64,000 bases of DNA from Thermocrinis ruber (GCF_000512735.1 NZ_CP007028.1:496001-560000), one strand, 5' to 3'; positions 47,375 to 63,183 are shown, counted from the first letter of the stretch. The notes: a model not told the origin generated them from the sequence alone. Numbers and translations: made by a program.

Positions 47375-48478
47375 ATGAAGCCGATGGATAGACAACAAAA
47401 TCAAGAAATAAGGCTTGTAGAAATACTCTATAAAGCAACTGTTTTAAAGGCATCGGACGTTCATATAACCGCAGGTTCAAGACCTGTGGTCCGAATAGAC
47501 GGAAAGATAACACCTTTGATGGAATATCCCATCCTGACTCCAGAAATGACGCAAAGACTGCTCTACTCAGTTATGTCCGAAAAACACAGGAAGCAGTTGG
47601 AAGAAAAGGGCCAAGTAGATTTTTCCTTTGGTGTGAAGGATGTAGGCAGGTTCCGTGCTAACGTTTTCTTCCAGAGAGGTTCTGTAGCTGGAGCCTTCAG
47701 AAGGCTCCCCAGCGAAATAATGACCATTGATGAGATAGGACTTCCCAGAAAGGTATTGGAGCTCTGTCATAGAAGTATGGGGCTTGTTCTCGTCACCGGT
47801 CCCACTGGCTCTGGTAAAACCACAACTCTGGCTACTCTCATCAATTACATAAACGAAAACTTCCCTCATCACATAATAACCATAGAGGACCCTATAGAGT
47901 ATGTGTTCCACCACAAAAAGAGTATAGTAAATCAGAGGGAGATAGGTGAAGATGTGGATAACTTTGCGGATGCCCTCAGGGCAGCACTTCGTGAAGACCC
48001 AGATGTGATCCTTGTGGGAGAAATGAGGGATTTAGAAACAATGGAAATAGCCCTCAGGGCAGCGGAGACGGGGCACTTGGTCTTTGGAACTTTGCATACT
48101 AACACCGCAGTTTCAACCATCACCCGTATAATAGATGTTTTCCCTCCAAACCAACAGGAGCAAATTAGAATACAGCTTTCCTTTGTTCTGCAAGGGGTTA
48201 TTTCTCAAAGACTCATACCCAAAATAGGCGGAGGTAGGGTTCTGGCATATGAACTGCTTATTCCTAACACTGCCATTAGGAGTTTAATAAGGGAAAACAA
48301 ACTGCAACAGATATACTCCATCATGCAAAACGGACAAGCAGAAACGGGCATGCAAACCATGAACCAATCCTTAGCCAGCCTTTACAAAAGCGGTCTTATA
48401 ACCCTGGAGGATGCATTCAGGTATTCTCCAGATATCAAAGAACTGGAAAGAATGCTTGGTGTTAGGAGTCAAGTGTAA
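47375..48478 (+). CDS. pilT: Type IV pilus retraction ATPase
   Basis: Hexameric ATPase that pulls pili back for twitching and DNA uptake. VEILYKATVLKASDVHITAGSRPVVRIDG opens the N-domain; Walker A GPTGSGKTTTLATL, the Asp box ITIEDPIEYVF, VGEMRDLETMEIALRAAETGHLVFGTLHTN and AIRSLIRE (retraction signature) are visible. About 367 aa. The frame is open from 47276, but GGGAG before ATG 47375 and the family start favour the shorter form. pilC overlaps by 1 bp. Confidence 0.92.
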   Translation: MKPMDRQQNQEIRLVEILYKATVLKASDVHITAGSRPVVRIDGKITPLMEYPILTPEMTQRLLYSVMSEKHRKQLEEKGQVDFSFGVKDVGRFRANVFFQRGSVAGAFRRLPSEIMTIDEIGLPRKVLELCHRSMGLVLVTGPTGSGKTTTLATLINYINENFPHHIITIEDPIEYVFHHKKSIVNQREIGEDVDNFADALRAALREDPDVILVGEMRDLETMEIALRAAETGHLVFGTLHTNTAVSTITRIIDVFPPNQQEQIRIQLSFVLQGVISQRLIPKIGGGRVLAYELLIPNTAIRSLIRENKLQQIYSIMQNGQAETGMQTMNQSLASLYKSGLITLEDAFRYSPDIKELERMLGVRSQV

Positions 48479-49707
48479 TGCCAAGGTTTAGATACAAAGC
48501 AATAGATGAAACAGGGAATGTGATTGAACGGGAAGTGGTGTATCCAAGTGAAGAGGTTCTTCTGGGAGAGCTTGCAAGAAGCGGTCTTTCTTTAGTGAGA
48601 ATAGAGAGAATAGACGAAGAAGAAAAGGAGAAAAAATCCATAAAGATAACACTTCCCTTTGGTGGGGGTGTAAGCGACCAAGACATATCCATTTTCTGCA
48701 GACAGCTTGGCACAATGATCAACGCAGGTCTCAGCGTGGTGGATGCTTTGGACATAATAGCAGAACAGTTGCCAAACAAAAGACTCTCAGAAGCGGCGAA
48801 GGATGTGTCTGCCAAGGTCAGAGAGGGTATGTCAGTATCCGCCGCCATGCAAAGGCATCCAAAGGTTTTTCCGGAGTTTGTGGTAAATCTGGTAAGGGTT
48901 GGTGAAGAGACGGGTAGTTTGGATACCTCACTGCTAAAAGCTGCGGAATATTACGAGAAGATTGCTATGATAAAGAGTAAGATAAAAAGCGCTTCCTTCT
49001 ATCCCACCTTTGTGGTTGTGGTGGCCACTTTAATCGTTTCTGGTATTCTTTACTTTTTGGTTCCTACTTTTGCGCAGATATACGAAGGGTTGGGAGGAGA
49101 GTTGCCTTTGCCAACTCAGATGTTGATAGCAGCGTCAAACGCCCTGAGAAATAGCCTTCCAGCAATAATAGCATTTATAGTGATTTTTTCCTGGATTTTT
49201 AGATATCTTTACAGAAATAACTACACCTTCAGAAAGGCTATACACAGGCTTTCCCTCAGGGTACCAAAGATGAACGATCTGGTGGTAAAGAGTACGATGG
49301 CAAAGTTTGCCAGAACAATGGCTACCCTCTTTTCCTCAGGTGTTGCCTTAGAGAGAGCCTTTGAAATAGCGGGGCAGACGGCGGGTAATATCGTAATAAA
49401 GGAAGCTGTTGATCAGGCAAGAAAGGCAGTTATGGAAGGAGAGCCTATGTACAAAGCCCTTGACAAAACGGGTCTCTTCCCAAAGATTGTCATAGCTATG
49501 ATAAGAGTGGGAGAGGATACTGGTAGGCTTGACGACATGCTAGAAACTATAGCAAGATTTTACGAAGATGAGTTTGACAAAACGGTTGATGGTCTCATAA
49601 AGCTTATAGAACCCATGTTGATTGTGTTCATAGGTGGCGTGGTGGGGCTCATACTCATAGCCCTTTACTTGCCCATATTCAAGCTTGGTGAGCTTATAAA
49701 GAGCTAA
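48478..49707 (+). CDS. pilC: Type IV pilus inner membrane platform protein
   Basis: 409-aa type II secretion F/PilC protein: an N-terminal domain beginning RFRYKAIDETGNVIEREV, two T2SSF repeats each with FCRQLGTMINAGL or FARTMATLFSSGV and VRVGEETG or IRVGEDTG, and three hydrophobic segments (about 170-195, 220-240, 375-400). It anchors the pilus motors. It overlaps argJ by 4 bp, convergent. Confidence 0.93.
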   Translation: MPRFRYKAIDETGNVIEREVVYPSEEVLLGELARSGLSLVRIERIDEEEKEKKSIKITLPFGGGVSDQDISIFCRQLGTMINAGLSVVDALDIIAEQLPNKRLSEAAKDVSAKVREGMSVSAAMQRHPKVFPEFVVNLVRVGEETGSLDTSLLKAAEYYEKIAMIKSKIKSASFYPTFVVVVATLIVSGILYFLVPTFAQIYEGLGGELPLPTQMLIAASNALRNSLPAIIAFIVIFSWIFRYLYRNNYTFRKAIHRLSLRVPKMNDLVVKSTMAKFARTMATLFSSGVALERAFEIAGQTAGNIVIKEAVDQARKAVMEGEPMYKALDKTGLFPKIVIAMIRVGEDTGRLDDMLETIARFYEDEFDKTVDGLIKLIEPMLIVFIGGVVGLILIALYLPIFKLGELIKS

Positions 49708-50840
49708 GTTGTGTATTCCGCATTGATCTTTATGTAATCGTAGGTTAGGTCCGAGGTGTAGTAGGTCCAGCTTTCCTTGCCTTCCCTTAGGTCTAAAGTG
49801 ATTTCAATTTCTCTGTTTTCCTCCAAGTACTTTTTGGCGGACTCTACTGCCTTCGGATGGGGCTTTCCATCATAGACGAGATGGCTTCCTATATAAACTC
49901 TCAGCTTAAACTGGTCTATAGGGAATGGAGTGGAACCGGCACTGGCGACTATCCTGCCCCAGTTAGGGTCTCTTCCAAATATGGCAGTTTTAACCAGGTT
50001 TGAGGTGGCGATCTTTTCCGCTATGGTTTTAGCTTTTAGGCTTATGGATGCGTTTTTGACAACCACTTTGATGATCCGAGTGGCACCTTCCCCATCCTCT
50101 ACGATCTTTTTAGCCAAGCTAAGGGAAACCTCCTCCAAAGACTGCCTTAGATTTTCCAAGTCCTCCTTCATAAACCCAAGGCTTATGATGCCAAAGCTAT
50201 CGTTAGTACTGGTGCACCCATCTACGCTTATGGAATTAAATGTCCTTTCGTTTATTTCTCTATGAAGTTTCCTAAGGACATCACCTTCTACCTCCGCGTT
50301 GGTAAAGATAAAACTCAGCATGGTTGCCATCTGGGGATGTATCATGCCCGCACCCTTTGCAAAGCCAAATACCTCTAAAGCACCCTTTTTGACAAAGGCA
50401 TACTTGGGAAATCGGTCTGTGGTGGAGATTACCTCGCTTGCCCTCTTTAGGTCCAACGGTTCCAATATCCTACAGGCGGAGGCTATACCCTCAAGAACGC
50501 TTTCTATGGGCAAGGGCTTTCCTATAATTCCAGTGGAAAAGACAAGGACCTCCCTATAGTCAATGTCTAAATGCTTGGCGGTTTCTCTTGCCATCATTTC
50601 CGCATGGATTATACCCTCCTCTCCTACTCCACAGTTGGCGTTCCCACTGTTTATAACCAATGCCCTTATGGTATCCCTTTCCCTTAGGACTCTTTCTGAG
50701 TATATAACGCTTGCGGACTTGAAGTGATTGGTTGTAAAGAGAAAAGATGCGGTGCAAGGATGTGGCAAAAGGATTACCAAAATGTCCGGCTTGTTGCCCG
50801 CTTTTAAACCACCCTTTCCAACTCCCATTAAAACTTCCAT
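49704..50840 (-). CDS. argJ: Glutamate N-acetyltransferase / amino-acid acetyltransferase
   Basis: Recycles the acetyl group from N-acetylornithine to glutamate in arginine synthesis. GMIHPQMATMLSFIFTNAEV contains the ATML self-cleavage site (the Thr becomes the nucleophile of the beta chain); DGCTSTNDSFG and NWGRIVASAG are also typical. 378 aa. Whether it is mono- or bifunctional is not visible. TATAAT on the minus strand (50853-50848) ends 7 bases before ATG. Confidence 0.94.
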   Translation of the reverse strand: MEVLMGVGKGGLKAGNKPDILVILLPHPCTASFLFTTNHFKSASVIYSERVLRERDTIRALVINSGNANCGVGEEGIIHAEMMARETAKHLDIDYREVLVFSTGIIGKPLPIESVLEGIASACRILEPLDLKRASEVISTTDRFPKYAFVKKGALEVFGFAKGAGMIHPQMATMLSFIFTNAEVEGDVLRKLHREINERTFNSISVDGCTSTNDSFGIISLGFMKEDLENLRQSLEEVSLSLAKKIVEDGEGATRIIKVVVKNASISLKAKTIAEKIATSNLVKTAIFGRDPNWGRIVASAGSTPFPIDQFKLRVYIGSHLVYDGKPHPKAVESAKKYLEENREIEITLDLREGKESWTYYTSDLTYDYIKINAEYTT

Positions 50841-50896
50841 AGCATAGATTATAACTGGATTTAGATGAGAGATTATCTTAGATTAAATTAAATGCT

Positions 50897-51145
50897 ATGC
50901 GTTCAGGTTATATTAAACCAAAGAGATATATAGTTTGGAGCACGGACAAAGAAATAAACCTTGATGACCCTTTCCAAAGAAAATGGTATATACAGCAGGT
51001 TTTAACATATGGAAGGACAGAAGACATTATGGAGCTTGATTGGGAAGAGGTCAGGAGACTTTTACCTGAGCTGAGGCTTCCAGAAACAATAAGGGCGTTG
51101 TGGGAGGAATATTTTGCTTCTAAAGGGCAAAGGGATCATAACTGA
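50897..51145 (+). CDS. Small DUF6922-like protein, probable partner of the AbiEii-like gene
   Basis: 82 aa: YIVWSTDKEINLDDPFQRKWYIQQVLTYGRTEDIMELDW resembles the short proteins often found directly upstream of AbiEii-type nucleotidyltransferases (DUF6922). An antitoxin role is inferred from position; the sequence is not the winged-helix AbiEi type. It overlaps the next gene by 32 bp. TAAATT (50884-50889) ends 7 bases before ATG. Confidence 0.65.
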   Translation: MRSGYIKPKRYIVWSTDKEINLDDPFQRKWYIQQVLTYGRTEDIMELDWEEVRRLLPELRLPETIRALWEEYFASKGQRDHN

Positions 51146-51809
51146 CTTACAAAGGAAGATTTTACTAGTCTTTTCTGAAATACCAGGAAGTGAGATGTTC
51201 TACCTAACAGGCGGGACAGCTTTATCAGAGTTCTATTTAGCCCACAGGAGGTCCTATGACCTTGATCTTTTTACTACCGAGAAAGGCTTTGCAATCCAAT
51301 TTTCACATACCTTTGAGGAGACAATGAAGAAACTTTTTCAGGTTAAGACCATAAGAAGATTATTAAACTTCGCTGAGTTTGAAGTGTCAGATGGAATTGC
51401 GCAAACAAAGGTTCAAATAGCCCTTGATTCAACCTTCAGGTTTGGAGAACCTGTGGATTCAGACATAGGTATTAAAGTTAATGACTACACAGATTTAATA
51501 GTTGATAAACTTCTTGCGTTTTTTGGAAGAGTGGAACCCAGGGATGCTGTTGATCTGTTTTTTATCTTGAAAAATGAAGATTTTTGGAAACTAACAGAGC
51601 TTGCCAAACAAAAAGATCTAGGGTTTGATCTATACTGGTTGGCTGTTGCTTTAAAAGAAGTTGAAAGTTTTCCAGACCAGATTGAACTTTGGGCTGTTGA
51701 TATGATAGAGCCAGTGGACCCAAGAGAAATAAAGGCGAAATTTTCAGAGCTAAGAATTGAAATATTAAGGAGAATAGAAGAAGCTAAAGGACTTGGTTTT
51801 AATCTATAA
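51114..51809 (+). CDS. AbiEii/AbiGii-family nucleotidyltransferase toxin
   Basis: 231 aa with the nucleotidyltransferase signature [26 protein letters not shown] (GG then D-x-D) and [21 protein letters not shown], where AbiEii proteins carry the K-x-RD-x-D block. The family includes toxins that add nucleotides to tRNA acceptor ends and abort phage infection. The start is TTG 51114, supported by GGGAGGA about 6 bases upstream inside the partner gene. Somewhat more AT-rich than its neighbours. Confidence 0.8.
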   Translation: MLLKGKGIITDLQRKILLVFSEIPGSEMFYLTGGTALSEFYLAHRRSYDLDLFTTEKGFAIQFSHTFEETMKKLFQVKTIRRLLNFAEFEVSDGIAQTKVQIALDSTFRFGEPVDSDIGIKVNDYTDLIVDKLLAFFGRVEPRDAVDLFFILKNEDFWKLTELAKQKDLGFDLYWLAVALKEVESFPDQIELWAVDMIEPVDPREIKAKFSELRIEILRRIEEAKGLGFNL

Positions 51810-51816
51810 TTTTTCC

Positions 51817-52395
51817 ATGCGAAAAGCAAAAGTTCTGAGGGAAACAAGGGAGACTCAGATTGAACTGGAGATTAACCTGGATGGCTCTGGGAGGTTCAAC
51901 GTTAGCACACCGGTAGGTTTTCTCACACACATGGTTGAAACCTTTGCCCGGCACGGACGCTTTGACCTTGAACTGAAGGCAAAGGGAGATGTACATGTTT
52001 CCCATCACCACACGGTGGAGGATGTGGGCATAACCTTGGGCATGGCGGTGCTTGAAGCCTTGGGAGACAAAAGGGGCATTCAAAGGTATGGTTATAGCAT
52101 TGTTCCCATGGATGAAGCTTTGGTCTTGTGTAGCATTGATATTTCTGGCAGACCTCTTTTCTTTTATGAAGACTTAGGATTGCGTGGAAAGATCACAGAC
52201 TTTGACTTTGAGCTTATATGGGAGTTCTTCAAGGGCTTTGCCTTGGAATCCAAAAGCACATTGCATATAAGGGTTTTATCCGGAAGGATCCTCCACCACA
52301 TTGCTGAAGCTTGCTTTAAAGCCTTTGCCTTAGCCTTAAAGCAGTCTGTTTCTCTGGTGGGTGGAGAGCTTCCCTCCACAAAGGAAAAGCTCTAA
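51817..52395 (+). CDS. hisB: Imidazoleglycerol-phosphate dehydratase
   Basis: Histidine pathway dehydratase with two manganese sites. [30 protein letters not shown] and [16 protein letters not shown] carry the repeated H-x-x-H/HHxxE metal ligands. 192 aa, monofunctional. TATAAT (51805-51810) ends 6 bases before ATG, the clearest leaderless example in the window. It overlaps nuoA by 4 bp, convergent. Confidence 0.95.
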   Translation: MRKAKVLRETRETQIELEINLDGSGRFNVSTPVGFLTHMVETFARHGRFDLELKAKGDVHVSHHHTVEDVGITLGMAVLEALGDKRGIQRYGYSIVPMDEALVLCSIDISGRPLFFYEDLGLRGKITDFDFELIWEFFKGFALESKSTLHIRVLSGRILHHIAEACFKAFALALKQSVSLVGGELPSTKEKL

Positions 52396-52751
52396 ATCTG
52401 CCACTTTAGGGCACCCTTCCTCCAAGCATAAACAAAGCCCAAAAAGAGTATGGCTATGAACAAAACCGCCTCAATGAGCCCGTATATGCCGATGTCTTTG
52501 AAGACAACCGCCCAAGGGAACAAGAAGGCAACCTCTATGTCAAAGAGAATGAGCAAAAGTCCCAGCAGATAATAGCCTTGCTTGAAGGTGCCCCTTGCTT
52601 CTGGGTCATACAGAGGCACACCGCATTCGTAAGGATAATCCTCCATCTTTTCCTTGATCCTTGGTCCAAGGATACTGTTTGCTACGGTGAAAACAAAACC
52701 GACCCCCAACGCTATCACAAAAAAAATCAAAATCCCCAAGTATTCGTTCAT
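52392..52751 (-). CDS. nuoA: NADH-quinone oxidoreductase subunit A
   Basis: Small membrane subunit of complex I with three helices. [41 protein letters not shown] holds the family's conserved cysteine loop and the second helix with Asp/Glu. 119 aa from ATG 52751 (GGAGGTGG upstream). No other nuo gene is adjacent; it is the last gene of the uvrA run and overlaps the reductase gene by 4 bp. Confidence 0.93.
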   Translation of the reverse strand: MNEYLGILIFFVIALGVGFVFTVANSILGPRIKEKMEDYPYECGVPLYDPEARGTFKQGYYLLGLLLILFDIEVAFLFPWAVVFKDIGIYGLIEAVLFIAILFLGFVYAWRKGALKWQI

Positions 52752-53403
52752 CTTACCACCTCCCATTCAGTGATCAGGTGATGTCCCCTCTTGAAGTGGG
52801 CTCTAAGTCTTAGATTGAGAACGTTCTTCAGACTCTTAAAGCCCTCCCCACCCACTAAGGTGGGTACATTCTCCCCACCCACTATAACAGGCAGGTGTAT
52901 AAGCCTTATTTCATCCACATACCCCCTCTTGACGAACTCCCAGTTTATGGAGGACCCACCCTCCACCATAAGGCTCTTTATACCCCTCTCGTAGAGCATG
53001 GGAAGGAGCTTGTCAAAATCCACAAGGTCCTCGCCCACTATCCAAACCTCTGCACCCAGCTCCCTGATCTTTTCTATCCTCTCCTTTGGAGCCCTCAGGG
53101 TGGAAACTATTATGGTGGGTGCGTCCTTTGAAAAGATGTTGGCGTCTAAGGGCACGTTGGCGGTGGAGCATGGTATTATACGCACAGGGTTTTTACCTTC
53201 CGCGTACCTAACCGTTAGGCTTGGGTTATCTGTCCTTACCGTCTCACAACCCACCATTATGCCATCCACCTTAGCCCTTATTTCGTGTAAATACCTGTAT
53301 GCCTCCATATCCATAAGACTCATCAGCTCTTTACTTGAAGCCCCCCGGTAGAGGGTGAGCTTTCCGTCCACACTAACCTCAGAGACTATGATCACATAGG
53401 GCC

Positions 53404-53407
<4 letters not shown>
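52748..53407 (-). CDS. RIB7-type diaminohydroxyphosphoribosylamino-pyrimidine reductase
   Basis: 219-aa stand-alone reductase of riboflavin synthesis (RibD C-terminal family). VIIVSEVSVDGKLTLYRG, ADGIMVG-like KVDGIMVGCETVRTDNPSLTVR and SLMVEGGSSINWEFVKRGYVDEI match the archaeal/fungal 2,5-diamino-6-ribosylaminopyrimidinone 5'-phosphate reductases. No deaminase domain is fused, unlike the common bacterial RibD. It overlaps both neighbours by 4 bp. Confidence 0.85.
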
Positions 53408-55028
<1,621 letters not shown>

Positions 55029-57836
55029 CTAAGCCCTCCTGTTTAAAGCTTCTATCCTATGATTATACTTCAAATACTCTTTAAGATATTGCCCTGTGTA
55101 GGAGTTAGGATTTTCCATCACCTGCTCTGGAGTCCCCTCTGCTACAATGTACCCGCCCCTGTCTCCACCTTCAGGACCCAAATCTATGATCCAGTCCGCA
55201 CACTTTATCACATCCAGGTTATGCTCTATAACCACAACCGTGTTTCCCCTATCCACGAGCCTTTGGAGAACCTCTATTAGTTTTTTCACGTCGTCCATGT
55301 GTAGCCCAGTGGTGGGCTCGTCCAAGAGGTAGAGGGTCCTTCCTGTTTCCTTCTTTGAAAGCTCTCGGGCGAGCTTGATCCTCTGGGCTTCTCCACCGGA
55401 AAGGGTAGTAGCCGGTTGCCCCAGCTTTATATACCCAAGCCCCACATCCCTCAAAAGTTCAAGCCTTCTGCGTATGGGAGGATGATGATAGAAGAATTCG
55501 TAGGCTTCATCCACGGTCATGTCTAATACTTCCGCTATGTTTTTACCCTTATAGAGCACTTCTAAGGTCTCCCTGTTGTATCGGGTCCCTTTGCACACTT
55601 CACAGGTCACATACACGGGTGGCAAAAAGTGCATTTCTACCTTTATCACACCCTCTCCTTGACATGCTTCGCACCTTCCACCCGGCACATTAAAGGAGAA
55701 CCTACCCGGTGTGTAACCCCTTGCCCTTGCGGTAGGCGTCTGGGCAAACAGGTTTCTTATTGAGTCAAACAGCTTTGTGTAAGTAGCGGGATTGCTTCTG
55801 GGAGTTCTACCGATGGGAGACTGATCCACGTTGATAACATAGTCAAAGTACTCAAGCCCCTCTATACTATCCACCCCTTCCACATCCACGTTGCCACCAT
55901 AGAAAAGTCCCCTCGCATACTCCCAAAGTATGTCGTATATTAGTGTGGATTTTCCACTACCGGAGACCCCCGTTACACACACAAAGAGACCCACCGGAAT
56001 CTGGACGGTTATGTTTTTCAAATTGTGCTTTCTGGCGTTGATTATTTTTAGCCACCTCTTGCCCGGAGGTCTTCTCTTTTCTGGCAGAGGTATGCCCTGC
56101 CTACCAGAAAGGTAGGCACCTGTTAAAGAGTTTGGATTGTTCATTATATCCTCAGGTGTACCTTCTGCTACTACATAACCTCCGTTTTTCCCAGCTCCTG
56201 GACCGAGGTCTATGATCCAATCAGCAGAGAGTATAGTCTCCGGATCGTGCTCCACCACTATGACTGTGTTGCCAAGGTCCCTAAGGTCCTTGAGGGTTTC
56301 TATGAGCTTATGGGTGTCTCTGGGATGCAAACCAATGGAGGGTTCATCCAAAACATATAGCACACCCGTTAGCTTGGAGCCTATCTGGGTGGCAAGCCTT
56401 ATCCTTTGCATTTCTCCCCCAGAGAGGGTGGTTGCACTGCGTGCTAAGTCCAAATAGTCCAAGCCTACCTTTATCAAAAAGCTAAGCCGGTCGGTGATCT
56501 CCTTTATGAGCCTTTCTCCCACTATGCGGTCTTTGCCTGTCAATCTTTCGTAGGTTTCCTTGAAGAATTCCATAGCCTGTCTTATAGGCATACTACATAC
56601 TTGGTATATGTTTTTACCGTTTAAGAGCACGGAGAGGGCTTCTGGTCTTAGCCTTGAACCTCCACAGGCAGGGCACGGTCTTTCCTTTATATACTCTCCG
56701 ATTTCTTCTCTCAGCCTTTCTGAATCCTCTTCCAAAAAGCGTCTTTCAAGGTGTGGAATTATGCCTTCAAATTCTGTATTTAGCACCTTACCCCCATAAA
56801 GAATGAGCTCTTTAACAGAATTGGGCAGTTCTCCAAAGGGTGTTTCTGGATGGTAGCCAAGCCTTCTCAGTATGTTGGCAACAGGGTATCTAAGGTAGTC
56901 AAAAAAGCCGTTTTTTGTAATCCTAAAGGCATCTACCGCAGGTTCTTTTTCATCCACCAGAAGCTTGAGGTTGATCTCCCACCTTACACCAAGCCCCTTA
57001 CACGTAGGACACGCACCGTAAGGAGAGTTAAAGGAAAAGAGTCTTGGTGTTAACTCTGGCACCGAAAAGCCATGTTCGGGACAGGTCCTACTCTGACTGA
57101 ATATTAGTTCCTTTCCACCGTCCACATCGTCAATTTTCACAAGACCCTTTGAATGTTCAAAGGCTTTCTCTATGGCGTTTAAAGCCCTTGCTCTTTCATC
57201 CTCTTCCAAAACGAATCGGTCTATTACAAGGTCAATATCATGCTTTTTGTTTTTTTCCAAAGGTGGAACATCCACTATGCGGAGATACTCTCCATCCACT
57301 TTAACCCTACTGTAGCCCTTTTTGTCAAGTTCCCTCAGGAGGTCCCTAAATTCCCCCTTTTTGCCTCTGACCAAAGGTGCCAAAATTGTGATCCTTTTGC
57401 CTTTTAAATCTTCGTACACCTTTTCCAAGATCTCATGGGCGGATAGTCCTTCCAAAAGCCTTCCGCACTCTGGGCAGTGGGGCTTTCCCACGTTTGCCCA
57501 AAGGACCCTCATGTAATCGTAAATTTCTGTGACTGTTCCTACCGTTGAGCGAGGGTTTTTAGAGGTGGTCTTTTGGTCTATGGCTATGGCGGGAGATAGC
57601 CCTTCTATAACGTCCACCTCCGGCTTTTCCATAACACCTAAGAATTGACGGGCGTAAGAGGAAAGGGATTCTACGTACCTCCTTTGCCCCTCCGCATATA
57701 TGGTATCAAAGGCTAAAGAAGATTTCCCACTGCCGGATGGACCAGTTATGACTATAAGTTTGTTTTTGGGAATTTTTAGGTCTATGTTCTTTAGGTTGTG
57801 CTGTCTTGCACCTTTTATGATGATGTGGTCGTACAT
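55029..57836 (-). CDS. uvrA: Excinuclease ABC subunit A
   Basis: Damage-recognition ATPase of nucleotide excision repair, 935 aa. Two ABC modules: Walker [15 protein letters not shown] near 33 and [14 protein letters not shown] near 635, each with an LSGGE signature, and zinc fingers CPECG...CPEHG/CPTC and CEACQGEG...CEVCKG. The frame is open into the 5S gene, but [20 protein letters not shown] at 57836 is the family start. TATACT on the minus strand (57851-57846) ends 9 bases before ATG. Only 22 bp separate it from 5S rRNA. Confidence 0.96.
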   Translation of the reverse strand: MYDHIIIKGARQHNLKNIDLKIPKNKLIVITGPSGSGKSSLAFDTIYAEGQRRYVESLSSYARQFLGVMEKPEVDVIEGLSPAIAIDQKTTSKNPRSTVGTVTEIYDYMRVLWANVGKPHCPECGRLLEGLSAHEILEKVYEDLKGKRITILAPLVRGKKGEFRDLLRELDKKGYSRVKVDGEYLRIVDVPPLEKNKKHDIDLVIDRFVLEEDERARALNAIEKAFEHSKGLVKIDDVDGGKELIFSQSRTCPEHGFSVPELTPRLFSFNSPYGACPTCKGLGVRWEINLKLLVDEKEPAVDAFRITKNGFFDYLRYPVANILRRLGYHPETPFGELPNSVKELILYGGKVLNTEFEGIIPHLERRFLEEDSERLREEIGEYIKERPCPACGGSRLRPEALSVLLNGKNIYQVCSMPIRQAMEFFKETYERLTGKDRIVGERLIKEITDRLSFLIKVGLDYLDLARSATTLSGGEMQRIRLATQIGSKLTGVLYVLDEPSIGLHPRDTHKLIETLKDLRDLGNTVIVVEHDPETILSADWIIDLGPGAGKNGGYVVAEGTPEDIMNNPNSLTGAYLSGRQGIPLPEKRRPPGKRWLKIINARKHNLKNITVQIPVGLFVCVTGVSGSGKSTLIYDILWEYARGLFYGGNVDVEGVDSIEGLEYFDYVINVDQSPIGRTPRSNPATYTKLFDSIRNLFAQTPTARARGYTPGRFSFNVPGGRCEACQGEGVIKVEMHFLPPVYVTCEVCKGTRYNRETLEVLYKGKNIAEVLDMTVDEAYEFFYHHPPIRRRLELLRDVGLGYIKLGQPATTLSGGEAQRIKLARELSKKETGRTLYLLDEPTTGLHMDDVKKLIEVLQRLVDRGNTVVVIEHNLDVIKCADWIIDLGPEGGDRGGYIVAEGTPEQVMENPNSYTGQYLKEYLKYNHRIEALNRRA

Positions 57837-57858
57837 GGGTGAATAAGTATAAAATAAA

Positions 57859-57979
57859 CCCCCGGGACGACCTACTTTCCCGTGCCGTTCGCCCGGCACA
57901 GTATCATCGGCGCTGGAGGGCTTAACTGCCGGGTTCGGAATGGAAACCGGGTGTTTCCCCTCCGCTATGGTCCCGAGGG
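57859..57979 (-). rRNA. rrf: 5S ribosomal RNA
   Basis: About 121 nt. The ends CCCTCGGGAC and GTCCCGGGGG pair as helix I, and the internal CATTCCGAACCCGGCAGTTAAG block is the conserved loop B/C region. Last gene of the rrn operon. Confidence 0.93.
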
Positions 57980-57993
57980 AATCTTGGCAACTC

Positions 57994-58015
57994 AATAGGT
58001 CTTTCTTCCTGTGGG

Positions 58016-58024
<9 letters not shown>
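57994..58024 (-). repeat. 23S processing stem, 3' arm
   Basis: About 31 nt that pairs with 60943-60974 on the other side of 23S, with a single bulged base. This is the long stem cut by RNase III in pre-23S rRNA. Confidence 0.85.
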
Positions 58025-60942
<2,918 letters not shown>

Positions 60943-60952
<10 letters not shown>

Positions 60953-60974
60953 CCACAAGGAAGAAAGACCTATT
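60943..60974 (-). repeat. 23S processing stem, 5' arm
   Basis: Complement of 57994-58024. The adjacent CTATTCAGTTGCCAAGTT also occurs next to the 16S stem (62853 onward), so the two stems share a conserved outer sequence. Confidence 0.85.
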
Positions 60975-61029
60975 CAGTTGCCAAGTTAACACGGGTTCAT
61001 TGCTGAACCCGCTACCTGCCTTGTAAGCA

Positions 61030-61101
61030 TGGAGATGGAGGGATTTGAACCCTCGACCTCCTGCTTGCAAAGCAGGCGCTCTCCCGCTGAGCTACATCCC
61101 C
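61030..61101 (-). tRNA. tRNA-Ala (TGC)
   Basis: 72-nt cloverleaf in the 16S-23S spacer: acceptor GGGGATG/CATCTCC, anticodon stem CCTGC/GCAGG with loop TTTGCAA (TGC), T arm GAGGG/CCCTC, discriminator A, no encoded CCA. Confidence 0.96.
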
Positions 61102-61118
61102 TGCTGTGCCCCAGACAA

Positions 61119-61192
61119 TGGGCCTCGGTGGACTTGAACCACCGACCTTGCCCTTATCAGGGGCACGCTCTAACCGACTGAGCTAGAGGCCC
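61119..61192 (-). tRNA. tRNA-Ile (GAT)
   Basis: 74-nt cloverleaf upstream of tRNA-Ala in the spacer: acceptor GGGCCTC/GAGGCCC, anticodon loop CTGATAA (GAT), T arm CGGTGG-type stem around TTCAAGT, discriminator A, no encoded CCA. Confidence 0.96.
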
Positions 61193-61201
61193 TTGGGAGA
61201 G

Positions 61202-61227
61202 CAACTCAATAGGGAGGAAGAACCCGA
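61202..61227 (-). repeat. 16S processing stem, 3' arm
   Basis: Pairs with 62838-62863 across the 16S gene; a 20-bp perfect core (TCGGGTTCTTCCTCCCTATT on the plus strand of the other arm) followed by one mismatch and five more pairs. Confidence 0.85.
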
Positions 61228-61271
61228 TCTCATCTTATTGGCGGGACAAGCCTGAAAACTTGACTCCGTTA

Positions 61272-62830
<1,559 letters not shown>

Positions 62831-62837
62831 GAAAACC

Positions 62838-62863
62838 TCGGGTTCTTCCTCCCTATTCAGTTG
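62838..62863 (-). repeat. 16S processing stem, 5' arm
   Basis: Complement of 61202-61227; together they form the long pre-16S stem. Confidence 0.85.
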
Positions 62864-62926
62864 CCAAGTTGACAAGGGGCTTTAAACTTTCGCCCCTCAG
62901 TTCCCCTTACGGGGATTTTGATCTTA

Positions 62927-62955
62927 ATTATAACTTAACAGCTCAAACTTGTCAA
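62927..62955 (-). promoter_or_regulatory. rrn promoter P1
   Basis: TTGACA (62955-62950), 17-base spacer, TATAAT (62932-62927) on the minus strand: a perfect sigma-70 consensus, about 97 bases upstream of the 16S 5' end. Confidence 0.9.
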
Positions 62956-63010
62956 GCACTTTTCAACAAGGGGCTTTTTACGCCCCTCAGTTTTTCTTAA
63001 GTGTTTTTTA

Positions 63011-63039
63011 ATTATAGCTCAACTACCGAACTTTGTCAA
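63011..63039 (-). promoter_or_regulatory. rrn promoter P2
   Basis: TTGACA (63039-63034), 17-base spacer, TATAAT (63016-63011). Perfect consensus, 84 bp upstream of P1, with the same flanking sequence (GTGCTTGACA-type start, CTATAATTAA end). Confidence 0.9.
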
Positions 63040-63098
63040 GTGCTTTTTAACAAGGGACTTTGAACTTTCGCCCCTCAACCTTGCTCAAGATATTATTA

Positions 63099-63127
63099 AT
63101 TATACACCATTCTTCATAGGATGTCAA
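63099..63127 (-). promoter_or_regulatory. rrn promoter P3
   Basis: TTGACA (63127-63122), 17-base spacer, TATAAT (63104-63099). Perfect consensus, 88 bp upstream of P2. Its spacer differs from P1 and P2. It lies 57 bp from the divergent argF start. Confidence 0.9.
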
Positions 63128-63169
63128 GGGGTAAAAACTCTCCACAAAAAACCCTTTTTCCGCTTGGTT

Positions 63170-63175
63170 TATAAT
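63170..63175 (+). promoter_or_regulatory. argF -10 element
   Basis: TATAAT ends 8 bases before the argF ATG with no Shine-Dalgarno, predicting a leaderless transcript. No clear -35. Confidence 0.6.
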
Positions 63176-63183
63176 ACTAGCTT

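Larger units (their letters stand above)
62872..63078 (-). repeat. Three spaced leader hairpins between the rrn promoters
   Basis: Plus-strand copies AACAAGGGGCTTTAAACTTTCGCCCC (62872-62898 region), AACAAGGGGCTTTTTACGCCCC (62965-62987 region) and AACAAGGGACTTTGAACTTTCGCCCC (63049-63076 region). The first two can fold as GGGGC...GCCCC; the third is imperfect. One copy follows each promoter. Confidence 0.7.
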
